The notes below the pieces were generated by a model. The model had not been told where the DNA came from and did not search any database. It saw only the letters and a list, made by a program, of their open reading frames with translations. A stretch of DNA of 64,000 nucleotides, taken from JBIICS01 sp044238735. GTDB lineage: Bacteria; Bacteroidota; Bacteroidia; UBA4408. This document shows positions 8,512-15,688 of the stretch, piece after piece (within the stretch, counting starts at the first letter, position 1; every line of letters starts with the position of its first letter). The DNA lies in the NCBI GenBank assembly GCA_044238735.1, contig JBIICS010000001.1, forward strand, positions 1 through 64,000. Direction: 5' to 3'. The translations under genes were made by a program, and so were the position numbers.

Positions 8512-9678
8512 TTATTTTATTTTGGCTTTCAACTTCTCTGTCTCGCTTACATCTGCTCCTTCTTTCTTACCTTGTTCAATTGCTTTGCTTATCCATTCTT
8601 TTGCTTTGGGATTTCCGGCTTTAACCAACAATGCAGCATGTGTATCATACAAAGCATAAGCGGGTTCGGCTGTGCAGGCATTATCCAAAAAGGGCAATAC
8701 TTTTTCTAAGGCGTCTTTATTCTCTACTTTTTCGTAAAAATTCCAACCTATGCTATTAACCATCTCCGGATTGGGGTCCTGGGTAATAGAAAGTAATTGC
8801 AAAGCGGTTTTGGCATAATCTTCATACTTTTCTTCTGCAAAATATTTTTCCATATCCATATTTAAGATGATCTCTTTAGCATTCTTATACTCCGATTTTT
8901 GTAAACGCACTTTTAAATCGTTATAACGCGGAGTTTCTTTCTTACGCAATGCTGTATACATCTCGTTACTGTATACTTTACCAATTAATCCATCTACCTC
9001 TTGCTGGCCAAAACGGCTTACATAATCGGTGTAATTTTTTTCTACAAACGAAAACTCCCAACTCTCCATTTTATTGGCATATTGCATTATCATCTCCCAG
9101 GTGTCTTTACTAAACATCTCCTGCTCTTTTAACGTTGAGAAATATTGTGTAGATACGTCCTCGGTTCTTAAACAAGAAGAGGAAAGTATTTGAAGGTAAT
9201 TTTTTAAAAAAACCGAATTAGTTTTATTTGCTTCATATTGTTTCTGAACATTAGCAAATTGCTTCTCTGGATTTTTAGCATCCTTACCCAGTGCAATAAA
9301 TTCCTGAGAAGCTAAAGCGCCACAACTACGATGAACTAATTCACCATTCGCATCAATATATAATAAATTAGGGTAAGCACTTACTTTATATTTTTTAGCA
9401 AGCTCAGGTCCTTGGCCTTTTTCCATATCCAGCTTATAATTTATATACTGCGCATTGTAAAAATCAGCTACCGTATCATTTTTAAAGGCTGTTCGAGCCA
9501 TCCATTTACAAGGACCACACCATGATGCATATGCATCCATAAAAATTAATTTATTTTCCTTTTTAGCCTTAGCCAAAACCTCTTCCCATGTGCCATGTTC
9601 AAAGGTTATTTCTTTATTTTGAGCATATGCATAATTTAATCCCATTAGGATTAACATAATTTGAACAGTTTTTTTCAT
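8512..9678 (-). CDS. Exported thioredoxin-fold protein with TPR-like C-terminal part
   Basis: A 388-residue protein. A signal peptide is visible (MKKTVQIMLILMGLNYAYAQ, cleavage near residue 20). A thioredoxin domain occupies about 25-130 with the redox motif WCGPC at 53-57 and the cis-proline region SAYPNLLYID. The remaining 250 residues are helical and may be TPR-like. The predicted site of action is the periplasm, where it would act as a disulfide reductase or in redox folding; the partner is unknown. A -7 promoter element lies at 9698-9705 and a strong terminator follows the stop. Confidence 0.85.
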   Translation of the reverse strand: MKKTVQIMLILMGLNYAYAQNKEITFEHGTWEEVLAKAKKENKLIFMDAYASWCGPCKWMARTAFKNDTVADFYNAQYINYKLDMEKGQGPELAKKYKVSAYPNLLYIDANGELVHRSCGALASQEFIALGKDAKNPEKQFANVQKQYEANKTNSVFLKNYLQILSSSCLRTEDVSTQYFSTLKEQEMFSKDTWEMIMQYANKMESWEFSFVEKNYTDYVSRFGQQEVDGLIGKVYSNEMYTALRKKETPRYNDLKVRLQKSEYKNAKEIILNMDMEKYFAEEKYEDYAKTALQLLSITQDPNPEMVNSIGWNFYEKVENKDALEKVLPFLDNACTAEPAYALYDTHAALLVKAGNPKAKEWISKAIEQGKKEGADVSETEKLKAKIK

Positions 9679-9697
9679 TTTAATACACTTATTTAAT

Positions 9698-9705
9698 CAA
9701 ATTTA
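9698..9705 (-). promoter_or_regulatory. Bacteroidota -7 promoter element (TAAATTTG)
   Basis: Read on the minus strand this is TAAATTTG, an exact fit to the Bacteroidota -7 consensus TAnnTTTG, 20 bases before the thioredoxin gene ATG. No clear -33 TTG was seen. Confidence 0.55.
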
Positions 9706-10015
9706 TGTAAAATTTTACCGCTTAAAAAGTATAAACTTAAATTTTACTCCTTAACTACTTACTTTCCGTCATTTTTAACAGAACTTTAAAAAAATAGGGG
9801 GATAGAAAAAGCTATTGTGTTTATATGGGGCCCCCAACAAAGAGCTTTTTAAAATAATATACCTTCTTTATTAATTAGAATAGTGCTCTTTGTTTAAGTG
9901 GCTTTATTCAACTTCAAGAAATAGTTTTCAAATTTAATAACGATTTTAAGTGGCCTTTAACTAATATCATTAAACTAAATCTTAAATTTAAATACGTTAA
10001 TCACATCTAATATAA
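9706..10015. repeat. Divergent intergenic region with competing inverted repeats
   Basis: Spacer between two divergent genes. AAAAAGCT (9806-9813) can pair with AGCTTTTT (9843-9850), while AACAAAGAGC (9836-9845) can pair perfectly with GCTCTTTGTT (9885-9894). The two pairings share bases 9843-9845 and exclude each other. The palindrome GGGGCCCC lies at 9827-9834. No gene was recognised. If transcribed it would lie in the long 5' leader of the gene at 10016. Confidence 0.5.
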
Positions 10016-11107
10016 ATGAGTTCAAACATTATTCGGTTTATTCCGCTTCAAAAAGAAAATCTCTTTCAACGGATCTTTAATATTCGTCCCAAGCAAAATG
10101 CTTTTATAGAGGTAAATAATTTATTTGCAGCAAAATCTGTGTTTGAAATCTCGCCTGATGCTATCTCCGAAATTGCCAACCGATACAAGATAGATGTTTA
10201 TAAAAAATTTTCCGATCAACTTAAAAAAATCTATGCTGATTATGTAAAATTCTGCTTAAATGATCACGTGGCGAATACAGAAGATCTTCATTTATTAAAA
10301 CACTTGCGCGAGCTCTTATTGTTAAACGAAAAAGAAGTAAGCGAGATTTATCATCAACTGGCCTCAGAGATTTATAAAAAGGAGTATAATGAAGCTATTG
10401 CTGATGGGCGTATGGATACGAATGATGATAAATCGTTAAAGTTTCTTCAAGAAAATTTATTACTACCCGATAATCTTAAAAACAAAATTGATAATGAATG
10501 CCGGACTCTTTTTGTAAATAATTATTACACCAAAATAGTATCCGATCAACGTTTATCGCCCGATGAAATAAACGAGTTTGATGCTATCGCAAAAAGCCTG
10601 AACGCTACAGTGGTATTAGATGATACCTCCCGCGAATTATACAATAAGTTTAAATTATACTGGAATATAGAAAACGGAGTAATTCCTGCATTTGCGGTTG
10701 ATCTTAATCTTCAAAAAAATGAGGTTTGTTATTATAAGGCGTATACAAGTTTTTACGAGCAACGTACGGTAACAAAAAGAATAAATTACGGTGGCCCAAG
10801 TTTAAGTATTAAAATTATGCGTGGCCTTTATTACAGAACGGGTAGTTACAAGGTTAATAAAGTTCAGGAAGAACAACTGGTAATGCTGGATAAAGGGTAT
10901 GTTTATCTAACCAACAAACGTTTGTTGTTTGTAGGCGAAAAGAAGAATTCCACCTTGCGTTTAAATAGAATTCTGGCTTTTACTCCTTACTCTAACGGAT
11001 TAGAGATTGTAAAAGACAGTGGCCGAAATCCCTTCTATTTAATGGAATCGGATATTGATTTGTTCGCTATGATTTTGTCGCGTGTTCTAAAAGATGATAA
11101 TGGCTGA
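10016..11107 (+). CDS. Unknown protein with TerB-like helical region and C-terminal PH/GRAM-like domain
   Basis: A 363-residue cytosolic protein with no signal peptide or membrane helix. Residues about 60-210 are helical, with two repeats reminiscent of TerB-type or EF-like segments (EAIADGRMDTNDDKSLKFL and SDQRLSPDEINEFDAIAKSL). Residues about 265-360 resemble bacterial PH/GRAM-like domains, with LVMLDKGYVYLTNKRLLFVG followed by a hydrophobic core repeat. The function is not known; PH-like domains often bind lipids or protein partners. It lies 38 bases before the Hsp15-type gene and may be co-transcribed with it. Confidence 0.6.
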   Translation: MSSNIIRFIPLQKENLFQRIFNIRPKQNAFIEVNNLFAAKSVFEISPDAISEIANRYKIDVYKKFSDQLKKIYADYVKFCLNDHVANTEDLHLLKHLRELLLLNEKEVSEIYHQLASEIYKKEYNEAIADGRMDTNDDKSLKFLQENLLLPDNLKNKIDNECRTLFVNNYYTKIVSDQRLSPDEINEFDAIAKSLNATVVLDDTSRELYNKFKLYWNIENGVIPAFAVDLNLQKNEVCYYKAYTSFYEQRTVTKRINYGGPSLSIKIMRGLYYRTGSYKVNKVQEEQLVMLDKGYVYLTNKRLLFVGEKKNSTLRLNRILAFTPYSNGLEIVKDSGRNPFYLMESDIDLFAMILSRVLKDDNG

Positions 11108-11145
11108 TTTTTAACTTTCATTCGATTAACTAATCCTAAACCCAT

Positions 11146-11526
11146 ATGAGAATAGATAAATGGTTATGGACCATGAGGTTCTTTAAAACACGATCGTTAG
11201 CAACAGATTATTGTAACAGAGGTAGAGTAAAAATTAATACCAGCCTTGCAAAACCATCTCGAGAGATAAAGGCGGAAGACGTTATTTCAGTTGATCTAAA
11301 GTCTTATATAAGAACCTGTAAGATTTTGAAAGTTAATCCTGATCGCATTGCAGCAAAACTTTTACCTGAGTTTATACAAGATTTAACTCCAGAGAGCGAA
11401 TATGCAAGAAGAAGTAAGATTGAAAAATTGAAACTTTACTATCTGGATGAAAAACCCAGCAAAAAAGACCGTAGAGATTTTGAGAAATTCTTGGAAGAAG
11501 AGTTTGGAGATGTGGATGAAGATTAA
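11146..11526 (+). CDS. S4-domain RNA-binding protein, Hsp15 type
   Basis: A 126-residue protein. The S4 domain fills residues 1-60, beginning MRIDKWLWTMRFFKTRSLAT and continuing NRGRVKINTSLAKPSREIKAED. A basic-acidic tail ends in EEEFGDVDED. Hsp15 (HslR) binds 50S subunits carrying stalled nascent chains and helps recycle them; the length fits the family. The acidic tail is a difference from the basic Escherichia coli tail. It sits downstream of the PH/TerB-like gene and upstream of a 536-base repeat-bearing spacer. Confidence 0.85.
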   Translation: MRIDKWLWTMRFFKTRSLATDYCNRGRVKINTSLAKPSREIKAEDVISVDLKSYIRTCKILKVNPDRIAAKLLPEFIQDLTPESEYARRSKIEKLKLYYLDEKPSKKDRRDFEKFLEEEFGDVDED

Positions 11527-11803
11527 TCTAATTGTTTTACATTTTATTTAATGTAAACTAAGAAAATCATTAAATCTTTTTGCTGGCTGAGCGGAGCCAA
11601 AGCCAGAGCTGTGCCAATAAACAAATAAACTCCTGAACTAAAAGAGATCCCGGACAGGGCATCAATTGATCATTGAATATTAAATAGTATGTGCCCTTCC
11701 GGGAATCTCATAAAAGTGTAGATAGTAAAACTTGCCAACAGATCCCCGGCCGGAATGTAATGCAGAGCCGGTGTTTGTTATAAAGAGTTGAGCTAATAAA
11801 TTA

Positions 11804-11832
11804 AATAAAGATTGCGGCTCGGATGCAGCAAT
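11804..11832 (+). repeat. Direct repeat copy 1 (29 bases)
   Basis: Shares 24 of 29 bases with 12007-12035; the common core is AATA-AGATTG-GGCTCG followed by GCAGCAAT. Copies start 203 bases apart within the same spacer. Confidence 0.6.
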
Positions 11833-12006
11833 TATTGATAGTATGGAGAACTAGAGTATAAAAAATAATGTCAGGCTGTGGTATCGAAGCCTTTTTAAAT
11901 TACTCTTCCACTACCCTCCTACAAGCTCAGGGTGACAATGAAAGATAAACACGCCATCATCACTGGCCTGACTTGGGATACATAAGTCCACTGTATATTT
12001 AATTTC

Positions 12007-12035
12007 AATACAGATTGGGGCTCGAGGGCAGCAAT
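12007..12035 (+). repeat. Direct repeat copy 2 (29 bases)
   Basis: Second copy of the repeat at 11804-11832 with five substitutions; it ends 28 bases before the aroF/chorismate mutase stop codon. Confidence 0.6.
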
Positions 12036-12062
12036 AACGAAACAATTGTTCTTAGCAAAGAA

Positions 12063-13109
12063 CTATGTTAATTTTCTATCGAAAATAACCTGGTTCTGCT
12101 TATTAATCGATTCGATATGAATTGCATCTAGAAAGTGAACAATAAATTCCTCCGATAAACCATGTTTCTTACCTTTTGCAACATTTTCATTAATAATTTC
12201 CTGGAAGCGGTTAGGCTGTAAAATGGGCATGTTGTTTTCTTTTTTTAAACGACCAATATCTTCCGCAACCTTCATACGAGCTCCCAGCATTTGCATAATC
12301 TCATCATCCAGAAGATTAATCTGCTCACGCAACATCTTTAATTTATCTTGAACCGAAGTATTTAAAGAAGGTACTTTCCACTCTACTTTGCTTAATAATT
12401 CTTTTAACGCATCCGGTGTTATTTGTTGCTGAGCATCACTAAGAGCAACCTCCGGATTAATGTGCGTTTCAATCATCAATCCCTGATAATCCAAAGTTGC
12501 AGCTTTAGATGCTACATCAAGCAACCCATCACGTTTTCCTACTATATGGCTTACATCGCAAATCATCGGATACTGGGGATGTCTAACCTTCATTTCAATA
12601 GGAATTTGCCATAACGGATTGTTTCGGTAACTGGAGTGATCATGCGTTTTGAAACCGCGATGTATTAATCCAATATCCTTAATGCCGCTTTTCTCTATTC
12701 GCTCTATTGCACCCTCCCACAGAGCCAGTTCGGGATGAGTTGGATTTTTAATATATACCGTTGCGTTGCTCCCTTTTAAAGCGTCAGCTATTTCCTGAAC
12801 AGAAAAAGGATTAACGGTAGAACGGGCTCCAATCCACAACACGTCAACGCCATATTTTAAGGCAAGCTCCACGTGCCCCGCATTAGCCACTTCGGTGGCG
12901 ATTCTTAAACCTAAATCGTCCTTTACCTTCTTAAGCCAAACCAGGCCCTGTTCACCCATTCCTTCAAAACTTCCTGGTTTTGTACGGGGTTTCCAAATTC
13001 CTGCTCTAAACAAAACCGACGAAGAGATTTCTTTAATCTTTCTTGCGGTAGTTAACATCTGCGTTTCCGATTCTGCGCTGCAAGGACCGGCAATAATTAC
13101 TTTTTCCAT
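12063..13109 (-). CDS. aroF: Bifunctional DAHP synthase / chorismate mutase
   Basis: A 348-residue fusion. Residues 1 to about 250 form a type I-beta 3-deoxy-D-arabino-heptulosonate-7-phosphate synthase (IIAGPCSAES at the start, then FRAGIWKPRTKPGSFEG, HRGF and CDVSHIVGKRD), which commits phosphoenolpyruvate and erythrose 4-phosphate to the shikimate pathway. Residues about 264-345 form an AroQ-type chorismate mutase (LREQINLLDDEIMQMLGARM), which makes prephenate. In this fusion type the mutase domain can serve as an allosteric sensor. Its ATG overlaps the pheA stop (TAATG), so the two are translationally coupled and should share the upstream Phe/Tyr attenuator. Confidence 0.92.
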   Translation of the reverse strand: MEKVIIAGPCSAESETQMLTTARKIKEISSSVLFRAGIWKPRTKPGSFEGMGEQGLVWLKKVKDDLGLRIATEVANAGHVELALKYGVDVLWIGARSTVNPFSVQEIADALKGSNATVYIKNPTHPELALWEGAIERIEKSGIKDIGLIHRGFKTHDHSSYRNNPLWQIPIEMKVRHPQYPMICDVSHIVGKRDGLLDVASKAATLDYQGLMIETHINPEVALSDAQQQITPDALKELLSKVEWKVPSLNTSVQDKLKMLREQINLLDDEIMQMLGARMKVAEDIGRLKKENNMPILQPNRFQEIINENVAKGKKHGLSEEFIVHFLDAIHIESINKQNQVIFDRKLT

Positions 13110-13939
13110 TACTGTTCTATTTTACTGCATTTATACTCACCTAATATTTTAACCTTTTTGCAATAGGTAACAAGCTCTGCCAAGGCTGCTTTGTATTGGC
13201 TATAATCATCCCATTCTAAATCCAAATGAAAATTATACTCATTTAAGTTTCCAACAATAGGAACGGATTGTATTTTAGTTAAGTTGATACGATGGTCACC
13301 CAAAACCGTTAGGGCCTTGGCCAAAGTTCCCGGATCGTGAAGTAATTGAAGGCTAATAGATGCTTTATCAGGATTTTCAACTACATCAGAGCCCTTGGTG
13401 ATTACCAAAAAACGGGTATAATTTTTCTTGTTCGATTCTATATTAGAAGCTAAGATTTCCATTCCGTATGTATTAGCGGTAACTTCATTTCCAATAGCGG
13501 CAGCATTTCTAAGTTGTTTCTCCTTTATGTCTCTTGCACAACGCGCAGTATCATTACCTTCTACTACCCTAATATTAGAATGCTCCAATAAGAAAGGCTG
13601 ACATTGAGAGATGGCCATAGGGTGAGAATTAATTACTTCTACTTCCTTAATTGAAACCCCCGGCAGGGCCATTAAATGAAATTGTATGCGTACATATAAT
13701 TCGCCTATAACCTTTAAATTATAATCTTCTATTAAATTATAATTAGATAAGATACTGCCGGCAGTAGAGTTTTCTATCGCCATAATTGCATAATCTGCCC
13801 TATTGTTTACAATAGCCTCGCACGTTTCCTTAAAGGTTGAACATTCAACTAACTCCAAGTCTTCTCCATAAATTTTTCGGGCGGCTAAATCGTGGTAAGA
13901 GGCCACTATCCCTTGTATTGCAACTCTGTGATTTCTCAT
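13109..13939 (-). CDS. pheA: Prephenate dehydratase with ACT domain
   Basis: A 276-residue cytosolic enzyme converting prephenate to phenylpyruvate in phenylalanine synthesis. The catalytic part (about 1-180) has IENSTAGSI, NDTARCARDI and the TRF motif at 175-177 (NYTRFLVI). The ACT regulatory domain (about 193-270) has GTL at 204-206 and INLTKIQSVP at 218-227. The Phe-binding ESRP of the Escherichia coli enzyme reads QSVP here, so feedback binding may differ. It is first in the operon, with chorismate mutase/DAHP synthase coupled behind it. A terminator hairpin ends 40 bases before the ATG and a Phe/Tyr-rich leader peptide precedes it, indicating attenuation control. Confidence 0.93.
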   Translation of the reverse strand: MRNHRVAIQGIVASYHDLAARKIYGEDLELVECSTFKETCEAIVNNRADYAIMAIENSTAGSILSNYNLIEDYNLKVIGELYVRIQFHLMALPGVSIKEVEVINSHPMAISQCQPFLLEHSNIRVVEGNDTARCARDIKEKQLRNAAAIGNEVTANTYGMEILASNIESNKKNYTRFLVITKGSDVVENPDKASISLQLLHDPGTLAKALTVLGDHRINLTKIQSVPIVGNLNEYNFHLDLEWDDYSQYKAALAELVTYCKKVKILGEYKCSKIEQ

Positions 13940-13971
13940 GTTGTTTTAAAATTTAGTGTTAATATTCGTTC

Positions 13972-13998
13972 AAAAAAAAAGCCCCATTACTGGGGCTT
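13972..13998 (-). terminator. Attenuator terminator upstream of pheA
   Basis: On the minus strand AAGCCCCA (13998-13991), loop GTAA and TGGGGCTT (13986-13979) form an 8-bp stem followed directly by a U-run (nine T from 13980 to 13972). It sits between the leader-peptide stop and the pheA ATG, so it can only act on transcripts entering pheA. Confidence 0.88.
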
Positions 13999-14025
13999 GA
14001 AATATCATAAAATCAAACTAGCCCC
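13992..14025 (-). promoter_or_regulatory. Antiterminator pairing in the pheA leader
   Basis: In the RNA, GGGGCU (14025-14020), which overlaps the last codons and the stop of the leader peptide, is perfectly complementary to AGCCCC (13997-13992), the 5' arm of the terminator. The two structures exclude each other. A ribosome on the leader stop codon would cover GGGGCU and allow termination; one stalled at the Phe/Tyr run would leave it free and favour readthrough. The mechanism is inferred from complementarity. Confidence 0.75.
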
Positions 14026-14086
14026 TAAATCGGAGTTTGGTAAAATAAAAAAAATAGTTGGCATTATTTAGGTAACTTGTAATCAT
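14018..14086 (-). CDS. Phe/Tyr-rich leader peptide of the pheA operon (22 codons)
   Basis: ATG at 14086 to TAG at 14018-14020 encodes 22 residues, beginning MITSYLNNAN and ending TKLRFRG. Residues 11-15 read YFFYF, and overall 4 Phe and 3 Tyr occur among 22 residues, as in phe/tyr leader peptides such as E. coli pheL. The run ends 16 bases before the antiterminator segment, so a ribosome stalled there leaves that segment exposed. No Shine-Dalgarno is seen, which is usual in Bacteroidota. Translation has not been shown. Confidence 0.78.
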   Translation of the reverse strand: MITSYLNNANYFFYFTKLRFRG

Positions 14087-14100
14087 GCTGCGAATATATT

Positions 14101-14108
14101 AAAATTTA
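14101..14108 (-). promoter_or_regulatory. Possible -7 element for the pheA leader transcript
   Basis: On the minus strand TAAATTTT, one base off TAnnTTTG, 14 bases before the leader-peptide ATG. It would give a very short untranslated leader. No clear -33 element was seen. Confidence 0.4.
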
Positions 14109-14236
14109 TATACTTCTAACTTACATTAAGGATTAACACAGCGTTTACTCTCTTCTTCTAATTAGGGCCTATTTTAATCATTTACATTATTAATTATGAG
14201 TTTTACAAGTTTATAACTATATAATAAATAGGGCTT

Positions 14237-15613
14237 TTAATCAATATTTGACACCAGATACTTGTGATAATCACATTTTAAATTAGGGATAATTTCAGAA
14301 CTCTTTATTTTTGAGCCCATTGCTAATTTCTTAAAGTGCGCTAAAACCAATGCATTATCATTACCGGTAAAAACTTTGTTTTTGTTAATATTTAAATAAC
14401 GTTCGGTTCTACCGATCAAGTTTAAGGCAAAATCTTCATCGCGTTTTTTTAACCAATATAAAATCTCTAATAACCGAGACCAGATGTTTATATAAAAATT
14501 GTCGCCAGATGTTAAATTGTTAAGATTCTGCTTAAGTGTTTTATAATCTTCTTCCGTATAAGCAACCAGCGATCTTATCAGAATCAGCATTTCATTATTA
14601 TCATTTTTAAAGTACTTCAGCTTACTTCCGTTAATTAATTTATTCACCTGGTCGGACTTGCCTTGAAGTACCAATAAAAACAAATAATAAAATAAGGTGG
14701 CATCATCATAATATTTATATGATTCATTGTGTTCCAGGGTTTTTTTAACCGTGGCAGTTAATGGTGCTATGGGCCATCCAAAATGAAAGCCTGCACTAAT
14801 CTTAGTAAACAGAACCCTTCTCGTCCACTTTTGCTTTTCGTCGCTTTTGCTTAAAACAGATGAAACCCTTCGTTCGCAATTCTCTATATGTTGTTTAAAG
14901 AACTCTTCATCACTAAAATGAAGGCGTGCAAGAGAAAGCTCATAAACAATACTGTAAATGGAGTCCTTTGTTTCTTCTATTAGGTCTTGAAAGTTTTCTA
15001 AGGAAGGGAGAATGGCGTTCTCTATAAAAGAAGAATCATCAATATACATATTACTAACTATGTTATAATATTCGGATTGATTACGATGATACAACTCCCT
15101 GATAAAATTTACTTTTTGCTCTGCCAGTTTTTTAATTTGTTGTGTTGCTTTATCAGTTTGCACTTTTGCAAAGCTGGTTATAAAATTATCTAAGCAAATA
15201 CTTTGTGAGATTATATCATCCCTTTTCTTACTCTCTGCAAATGCTTTGTCGAGATAATAATCTAGAAGATATCCGTTGCTCGATCCCAAAAACTCCTGAA
15301 CCAGAATCATGTTTTTAGGAAGTTCATCCAATTGCAATCGCTTATTCACTTTTACATACTCTATTTCTTTGCAAGCAAAATCTATGAATCTGCGTATCGA
15401 TTTATCTAAAGTTGGGCTTAATTTTCCGTTTTTAATAAAACAGTTCTCAATCTTGGTGTTTAATTTTTCAAAATCTTCGTAAGGCCTTTTGGAAAGAACA
15501 TCATGGAGATATCGATGTCTCTTATCGTTACTTTGCTTACAAATATTAATGATGGTTTTTCCTTCAGAAGCATCTAGCGTTTCAATTAAATGATATAATC
15601 TCTTGCCTTTCAT
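14237..15613 (-). CDS. Unknown helical protein, 458 residues
   Basis: Not recognised. The protein is soluble, without signal peptide or membrane helix. It is rich in Lys, Leu, Asn, Ile and Phe, and appears to be helical throughout, probably an alpha-solenoid of TPR-like pairs. Distinctive segments are KRPYEDFEKLNTKIENCFI (45-70 region), ISAGFHFGWPIAPLTATVKK (about 290) and the tail CDYHKYLVSNID. It stands alone: upstream is the gene for a T9SS adhesin transcribed the same way, and downstream is the pheA leader about 150 bases away. Function is unknown; scaffolding or protein-protein binding is a guess from the fold. Confidence 0.6.
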   Translation of the reverse strand: MKGKRLYHLIETLDASEGKTIINICKQSNDKRHRYLHDVLSKRPYEDFEKLNTKIENCFIKNGKLSPTLDKSIRRFIDFACKEIEYVKVNKRLQLDELPKNMILVQEFLGSSNGYLLDYYLDKAFAESKKRDDIISQSICLDNFITSFAKVQTDKATQQIKKLAEQKVNFIRELYHRNQSEYYNIVSNMYIDDSSFIENAILPSLENFQDLIEETKDSIYSIVYELSLARLHFSDEEFFKQHIENCERRVSSVLSKSDEKQKWTRRVLFTKISAGFHFGWPIAPLTATVKKTLEHNESYKYYDDATLFYYLFLLVLQGKSDQVNKLINGSKLKYFKNDNNEMLILIRSLVAYTEEDYKTLKQNLNNLTSGDNFYINIWSRLLEILYWLKKRDEDFALNLIGRTERYLNINKNKVFTGNDNALVLAHFKKLAMGSKIKSSEIIPNLKCDYHKYLVSNID

Positions 15614-15688
15614 AGTAATTATTTTTACGTTAATAGAATACCACTCTAAATATAAATTTAGATAATAATTTCTTGTTTATTATTTTAA

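Larger units (their letters stand above)
11527..12062. other. Intergenic region, 536 bases, repeat-rich and less AT-rich than other spacers
   Basis: No gene was recognised. The spacer holds an imperfect inverted repeat (GAGATCCCGGACAGGGCAT at 11644-11662 against GTGCCCTTCCGGGAATCTC at 11691-11709), a CTGGCT/AGCCAG hairpin near 11583-11605, a pair of 29-base direct repeats, and the string AAGCTCAGGGTGACAATG near 11925-11942. By eye it is richer in G+C than neighbouring spacers. This looks like a decayed mobile or dispersed non-coding element, which is inference. Confidence 0.45.

Noticed and set aside
12048..12063. GTTCTT/AAGAAC hairpin as terminator of the aroF gene
   Set aside because: It has a short A/T-rich stem without a T-run.
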